Source of the DNA: Thermoanaerobaculia bacterium
GTDB taxonomy: Bacteria > Acidobacteriota > Thermoanaerobaculia > Gp7-AA8
Direction: 5' to 3'
DNA length: 9,468 nucleotides
Assembly (NCBI GenBank): GCA_023700825.1
Contig: JAMPYE010000145.1
Location: 1-9,468 of the forward strand
Position numbers and translations under genes: made by a program. Below the pieces are notes generated by a model. It worked only from the letters and a program-made list of their open reading frames with translations. It did no database searches and was not told the DNA's origin. The first letter of the stretch is position 1; every line of letters begins with the position of its first letter. This document shows positions 6,722 through 9,468 of this stretch, piece after piece.

Positions 6722-6993
6722 CACGGTTCTCCTGTTCCCGGTTGGCTGCGTTCGAACATGAATCCGGCGAGGCGAAAAAGCAAGCGGAACCCACTGCCCA
6801 TAAGTTAAAGGGAGAATCCGAACCCAGATCGTCGAACGGTGAAATGGGAACGCAGAGACCACCACCCCGCGGCCCCTTTCCGGGTTCGAACATCAGCGTT
6901 CTACGATCTAACTTCGCGGTCTTGTTCATGACTTAAAGCCGTTGGGTGTGGCCCCATGATCTGCTAACGTTTCGGGCACACCGGAGGCTCGCA
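6722..6993. promoter_or_regulatory. Divergent intergenic region with a repeated palindromic decamer
   Basis: This 272-bp region separates the minus-strand VOC gene from the plus-strand dioxygenase operon and must hold the start signals for both. The same decamer, gttcgaacat, occurs at 6750-6759 and 6884-6893 in the same orientation, 134 bp apart; its first eight bases are a perfect palindrome. The first copy is 29 bp upstream of the VOC start. The second is 101 bp upstream of the dioxygenase start. They could be operator sites for a shared regulator, but no regulator gene is in the window. The rest of the region shows no credible ORF. Confidence 0.4.
6942..6970 (+). promoter_or_regulatory. 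Candidate promoter for the aminophenol dioxygenase operon
   Basis: ttgggt (6942-6947) could be a -35 box, and tgctaacgt (6962-6970) could be an extended -10 (TGn plus TAACGT), with 17 bp between the hexamers. Transcription would begin near 6977, leaving a short leader with the strong ribosome site GGAGG (6983-6987) 6 nt before the ATG. Both hexamers match the consensus at only about half the positions, so this is a guess by eye. Confidence 0.3.
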
Positions 6994-7884
6994 ATGTCTG
7001 AAGGCAGAATCATCGGGGGGCTGCTCGCCCCGCATCCCCCGCACATCGTCTACGGCGAGAACCACTGGAGAAACGAGCCGAAGTCGGAGTGCGGATGGGA
7101 AGTGCTCCGCTGGGGCTACGAGCGGGCGCGGAAGGACTTCCTCGCGAAGAAGCCCGACGTGCTCATCGTCCACAGCCCGCACTGGCAGACGATCGTCGGC
7201 CACCACTTCCTCGGCGTTCCCGAGTTCCACGGCCTGTCGGTCGACCCGATCTTTCCGAACCTCTTCCGCTACACCTACGACATGAAGGTCGACGTCGAGC
7301 TGGCGGAGCTGATCGCCGCCGAGGGGCGCGCCGACGGCCTCACGACGAAGATGATGCGCAACCCGCACTTCCGCGTCGACTACGGCACGATCGTCTCGCT
7401 GCACATGATGAACCCCGAGTGGGACATCCCCGTCGTCGGCATCTCGTCGAACAACTCGCCCTACTACTTCTCGAACGAGGTGGGGCAGCAACAGATGCTC
7501 AAGCTGGGAGAGGCGACGCGCCGGGCGATCGAGAAGAGCGGGCGCCGCGCGATCCTGCTCGCGTCGAACACGCTGTCGCATCGCCACTTCACGACCGAGC
7601 CGGAGATCCCCGAGGACATGTCGCGGGAGCACATTTACCAGCACGCCGGATATCTATGGGACATGGAAGTGATCCGGATGATGAAGGAAGGCCGCACGCG
7701 CGAGCTCCTCGCCATCCTCCCCGAGTTCATGGACCACGCCGTGAGCGAGGTGAAAGCAGGATCGCTCGCCTGGATGCTTTCCGCGCTGCAGTTCCCGAGC
7801 TACGAGGCGGAGGTCTACGGGTACTGGACGGTGATCGGGACGGGGAACGCGGTGGTGGGGTGGGACTCGGAGGGAAAACAATGA
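6994..7884 (+). CDS. amnB: 2-aminophenol 1,6-dioxygenase, catalytic beta subunit (LigB superfamily)
   Basis: AmnB-type proteins are the catalytic half of a heteromeric extradiol dioxygenase. They insert O2 next to the hydroxyl/amino-bearing carbons of 2-aminophenol to give 2-aminomuconate 6-semialdehyde. The 296-residue product has the class III extradiol Fe(II) ligands in place: His14 in 'APHPPH', His63 in 'HSPHWQ' and Glu252 in 'VSEVKAG'. Recalled values for the Comamonas CNB-1 enzyme are His13, His62 and Glu251, a constant offset of one. The likely acid-base His196 is in 'SNTLSHRHF'. Conserved blocks 'LVPEFHG...DPIFPNLFRYTYD'-type region (about 74-96) and 'VVGISSNNSPYYFS' (147-160) support AmnB over protocatechuate LigB. 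GGAGG lies 6 nt before ATG 6994, so the upstream in-frame codons are dropped. It is the first gene of an operon with the alpha-subunit fusion 126 bp downstream. The aromatic substrate could be a substituted aminophenol. Confidence 0.92.
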   Translation: MSEGRIIGGLLAPHPPHIVYGENHWRNEPKSECGWEVLRWGYERARKDFLAKKPDVLIVHSPHWQTIVGHHFLGVPEFHGLSVDPIFPNLFRYTYDMKVDVELAELIAAEGRADGLTTKMMRNPHFRVDYGTIVSLHMMNPEWDIPVVGISSNNSPYYFSNEVGQQQMLKLGEATRRAIEKSGRRAILLASNTLSHRHFTTEPEIPEDMSREHIYQHAGYLWDMEVIRMMKEGRTRELLAILPEFMDHAVSEVKAGSLAWMLSALQFPSYEAEVYGYWTVIGTGNAVVGWDSEGKQ

Positions 7885-7983
7885 ATGCAGAACGCAGAAT
7901 GCGGAACGAGGAAGGTAGAAAGAAAGCTGCGCAGGTCGTTCGTGCCGTTCTTTCTACATTCTTCAGTTCTGCGTTCTGCATTC
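7883..7983. repeat. Long heptad-built hairpin between the dioxygenase subunit genes
   Basis: A 101-bp imperfect palindrome begins in the amnB stop codon. The outer arms are a perfect 16-bp match (7883-7898 with 7968-7983), and the inner arms a perfect 10-bp match (7915-7924 with 7948-7957), closing a 23-nt loop. The left arm is five 7-mers in phase from 7887: gcagaac, gcagaat, gcggaac, gaggaag, gtagaaa. The right arm, read on the minus strand, repeats the pattern with gcagaac twice and gtagaaa. In mRNA it would form a strong stem between the two cistrons. It could block 3' exonucleases, end part of the transcripts, or be a non-autonomous mobile repeat. No T-run follows. Confidence 0.85.
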
Positions 7984-8010
7984 GGTGTTTTTCGTAACGA
8001 AGGACTTTCG

Positions 8011-9426
8011 ATGACTTTGATCCAGAAGGCCTACATCGTCCCGGGTCTCCCGCACATTTACCTCGCCGCGGATCGCAACAGGGGCTGGGCTTCCCTCCGC
8101 GACAACTACCTTCGCATCGCGAAGGAAATCGCGGAGTCGGACGCCGAGCTGATGCTCGTTTATTCGACGCAGTGGTTCTCGGTCATCGGCCATCTCTTCC
8201 AGGTCGACCCGAGGCCGGCGTGGACGCTCGTCGACGCCAATTGGTACGAGTACGGGGAGATCCCGTACGAGCTTCTCGTGGACGCGGCGTTCGGGAACCG
8301 CTACTGCGAGACCGCGAAACGGTTCGGGCTGCAGGCCTCTACGGTGAACTACAGGGGGTTTCCGGTCGACTCGGGAACCGTCGTCGCGCTGAAGTTCCTC
8401 AACCCCGAGAATCGGATTCCGGCGAGCGTCGTCTCGTGCAACATCTACGCGGAGCGCGACGAGACGCGCGTGCTCGGCCGCGCGGCGCGGGTGGCGTTGG
8501 AGGAGCACGGAAAGAAGGCGATCGTCGTCGTGGTGTCGAACTTTTCGAACCGCTTCCACACGGTCGAAATCGATCCGGCGAACGACGCGATCTCCTCTCC
8601 GAAGGACGACGAGTGGAACCGCAAGCTGCTCGAAATCCTCGCCGACGGGCGGCTCGAGGACACGGCGCAGCTCGCGCGGCAGTTCGCGCGCGAAGCCAAC
8701 GCCGACATGGGTTTCAAGGCGATCTGGTGGCTCTCGGCGCTCCTCGGCGAGACGAACCAGTTCACCGGAAAAGTGTGGGACTACCAGCCGGTCTGGGGCA
8801 CGGGTGCCGCGCTCGTGGAGCTGACGCCCGTCGAGGCGCCGCGGGTCTTCGAGAAGGAGTACGACGAGGTGTCGATTTCCGAGCTCGGCGTCGTGGGCGC
8901 CGCGCCAGAAGGCGCCGGGACGGGGCTCGCCACGCACAACCTCCTCGAAGCCGAAGGCGACGCCGGCTCCGCGGATCGGGTCCGTGCGGGCGAGACCTCG
9001 CGCGGCGCGCGCGAGGTCGTCACGACCACCACCGCGCGCGCGCCGAAGGCGGTCGGGGCCTACCCGCACGCGAAACGGGTCGGCGACACGCTGTTCCTCT
9101 CCGGGATCGGGCCACGCCAGGCGGGCACCGACGACATTCCGGGCGTCACGCGCAACGAGCGTGGCGAGATCGTCGACTGGGACATCGAGGTGCAGACGCG
9201 CGCCGTGATCGAGAACGTGAAGACGATTCTGGAAGAGGCGGGAAGCTCGCTCGACAAGGTCGTCGACGTGACCGTCTTCCTCACGAACATGCAGCGCGAT
9301 TTCGCCGGCTACAACAAGGTCTACGCCGAGTACTTCACGTCGATCCAGGCGACGCGCACGACGGTGGGAGTCGACTCGCTTCCGACGCCGATCGCGGTCG
9401 AGTTCAAGATCCTGGCGATGCCGTAG
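8011..9426 (+). CDS. amnA/amnD: Fusion of 2-aminophenol 1,6-dioxygenase alpha subunit and RidA-family 2-aminomuconate deaminase-like domain
   Basis: This 471-residue protein has two parts. Residues 1 to about 274 match AmnA, the non-catalytic LigB-fold partner of AmnB. His15 is kept in 'GLPHIY', but the second metal ligand is Gln54 ('YSTQWF') and the catalytic His region reads 'SNFSNRFH', so it should not bind iron. Residues about 275-340 are a Gly/Ala/Glu-rich linker. Residues about 341-471 are a Rid (YjgF/YER057c/UK114) domain close to 2-aminomuconate deaminases: 'FLSGIGPRQAGTDDIPGV', 'QTRAVIENVKTILEEAGSSL', 'FAGYNKVYAEYF', then 'TRTTVGVDSLPTPIAVEF'. Arg449 and Glu464 match the carboxylate-binding Arg and the Glu of active RidA. 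AmnD hydrolyses the enamine of 2-aminomuconate to 4-oxalocrotonate and ammonia. ATG 8011 has AAGGA 6 nt upstream; the longer frame starts inside the hairpin repeat. Both domains lie in one uninterrupted frame. The fusion is clear; the exact deaminase substrate is inference. Confidence 0.92.
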   Translation: MTLIQKAYIVPGLPHIYLAADRNRGWASLRDNYLRIAKEIAESDAELMLVYSTQWFSVIGHLFQVDPRPAWTLVDANWYEYGEIPYELLVDAAFGNRYCETAKRFGLQASTVNYRGFPVDSGTVVALKFLNPENRIPASVVSCNIYAERDETRVLGRAARVALEEHGKKAIVVVVSNFSNRFHTVEIDPANDAISSPKDDEWNRKLLEILADGRLEDTAQLARQFAREANADMGFKAIWWLSALLGETNQFTGKVWDYQPVWGTGAALVELTPVEAPRVFEKEYDEVSISELGVVGAAPEGAGTGLATHNLLEAEGDAGSADRVRAGETSRGAREVVTTTTARAPKAVGAYPHAKRVGDTLFLSGIGPRQAGTDDIPGVTRNERGEIVDWDIEVQTRAVIENVKTILEEAGSSLDKVVDVTVFLTNMQRDFAGYNKVYAEYFTSIQATRTTVGVDSLPTPIAVEFKILAMP

Positions 9427-9468
9427 GCAGCAGAGCCGGCGAATGCGTTTGTCATCCTGACGACCGAA
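9427..9468. other. Right-edge spacer, possible start of an intergenic repeat
   Basis: Only 42 bp follow the fusion gene. They contain tttgtcatcctga (9448-9460), which on the minus strand reads as TGACAAA preceded by CAGGA. TGACAAA is the same 7-mer found in the nat/rlmN hairpin. The element, if real, is cut by the window edge. No gene start is visible. Confidence 0.3.

Noticed and set aside
6841..6900. T-loop-like gggttcgaa at 6882-6890 as part of a tRNA gene
   Set aside because: No flanking T-stem, acceptor stem or anticodon arm can be formed.
7885..8010. Start of the fusion gene upstream of 8011, inside the hairpin
   Set aside because: The extra 42 residues are translated repeat DNA. AAGGA before ATG 8011 and the AmnA N-terminus fix the start.

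Overview
The window is a stretch of high-GC bacterial chromosome (roughly 60-65% GC by eye, with strong G/C third-position bias) carrying six protein-coding genes separated by unusually structured intergenic DNA. The organism cannot be fixed from the sequence. The secreted IPT/TIG-like protein, the repeat-filled intergenic spacers and the mix of genes suggest a soil or sediment bacterium such as an Acidobacteriota (Thermoanaerobaculia-like) lineage. The ParC-type topoisomerase IV subunit is strikingly close to the proteobacterial form. The lineage is inference; the genes are well supported.

Layout. 1-441 has no convincing gene, only a 12-bp stem with a bulge at 206-246. 442-1830 (+) is an exported protein of unknown function with Ig/TIG-like beta domains. 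After a 67-bp gap with a heptanucleotide tandem repeat comes parC (1898-4234, +), with an intact catalytic Arg-Tyr pair and quinolone-sensitive-type Ser/Glu residues. 4258-4375 is a 118-bp imperfect palindrome made of two head-to-head REP-like hairpins. nat (4421-5188, +) encodes an arylamine N-acetyltransferase with its Cys-His-Asp triad. It converges on an RlmN/Cfr-type radical SAM methyltransferase (5233-6279, -), and the two genes share a hairpin over both stop codons. A small VOC-fold protein (6353-6721, -) lies upstream of the methyltransferase on the same strand.

From a 272-bp divergent region, two plus-strand genes run to the right edge. The first is the catalytic beta subunit of a 2-aminophenol 1,6-dioxygenase (amnB-like, 6994-7884, all metal ligands present). 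The second (8011-9426) is a fusion of the non-catalytic alpha subunit (amnA-like) with a C-terminal RidA-family domain that resembles 2-aminomuconate deaminase (amnD/nbaF-like). Together they encode ring cleavage of an ortho-aminophenol and, on the same polypeptide as one dioxygenase subunit, removal of the amino group from a later intermediate. The dehydrogenase that should act between them is not in the window and may lie just to the right.

The most notable observations are the dioxygenase-deaminase fusion, the 101-bp heptad-built hairpin between the two dioxygenase genes, the related 7-bp repeat units in most of the spacers, and the REP-like composite palindrome after parC.
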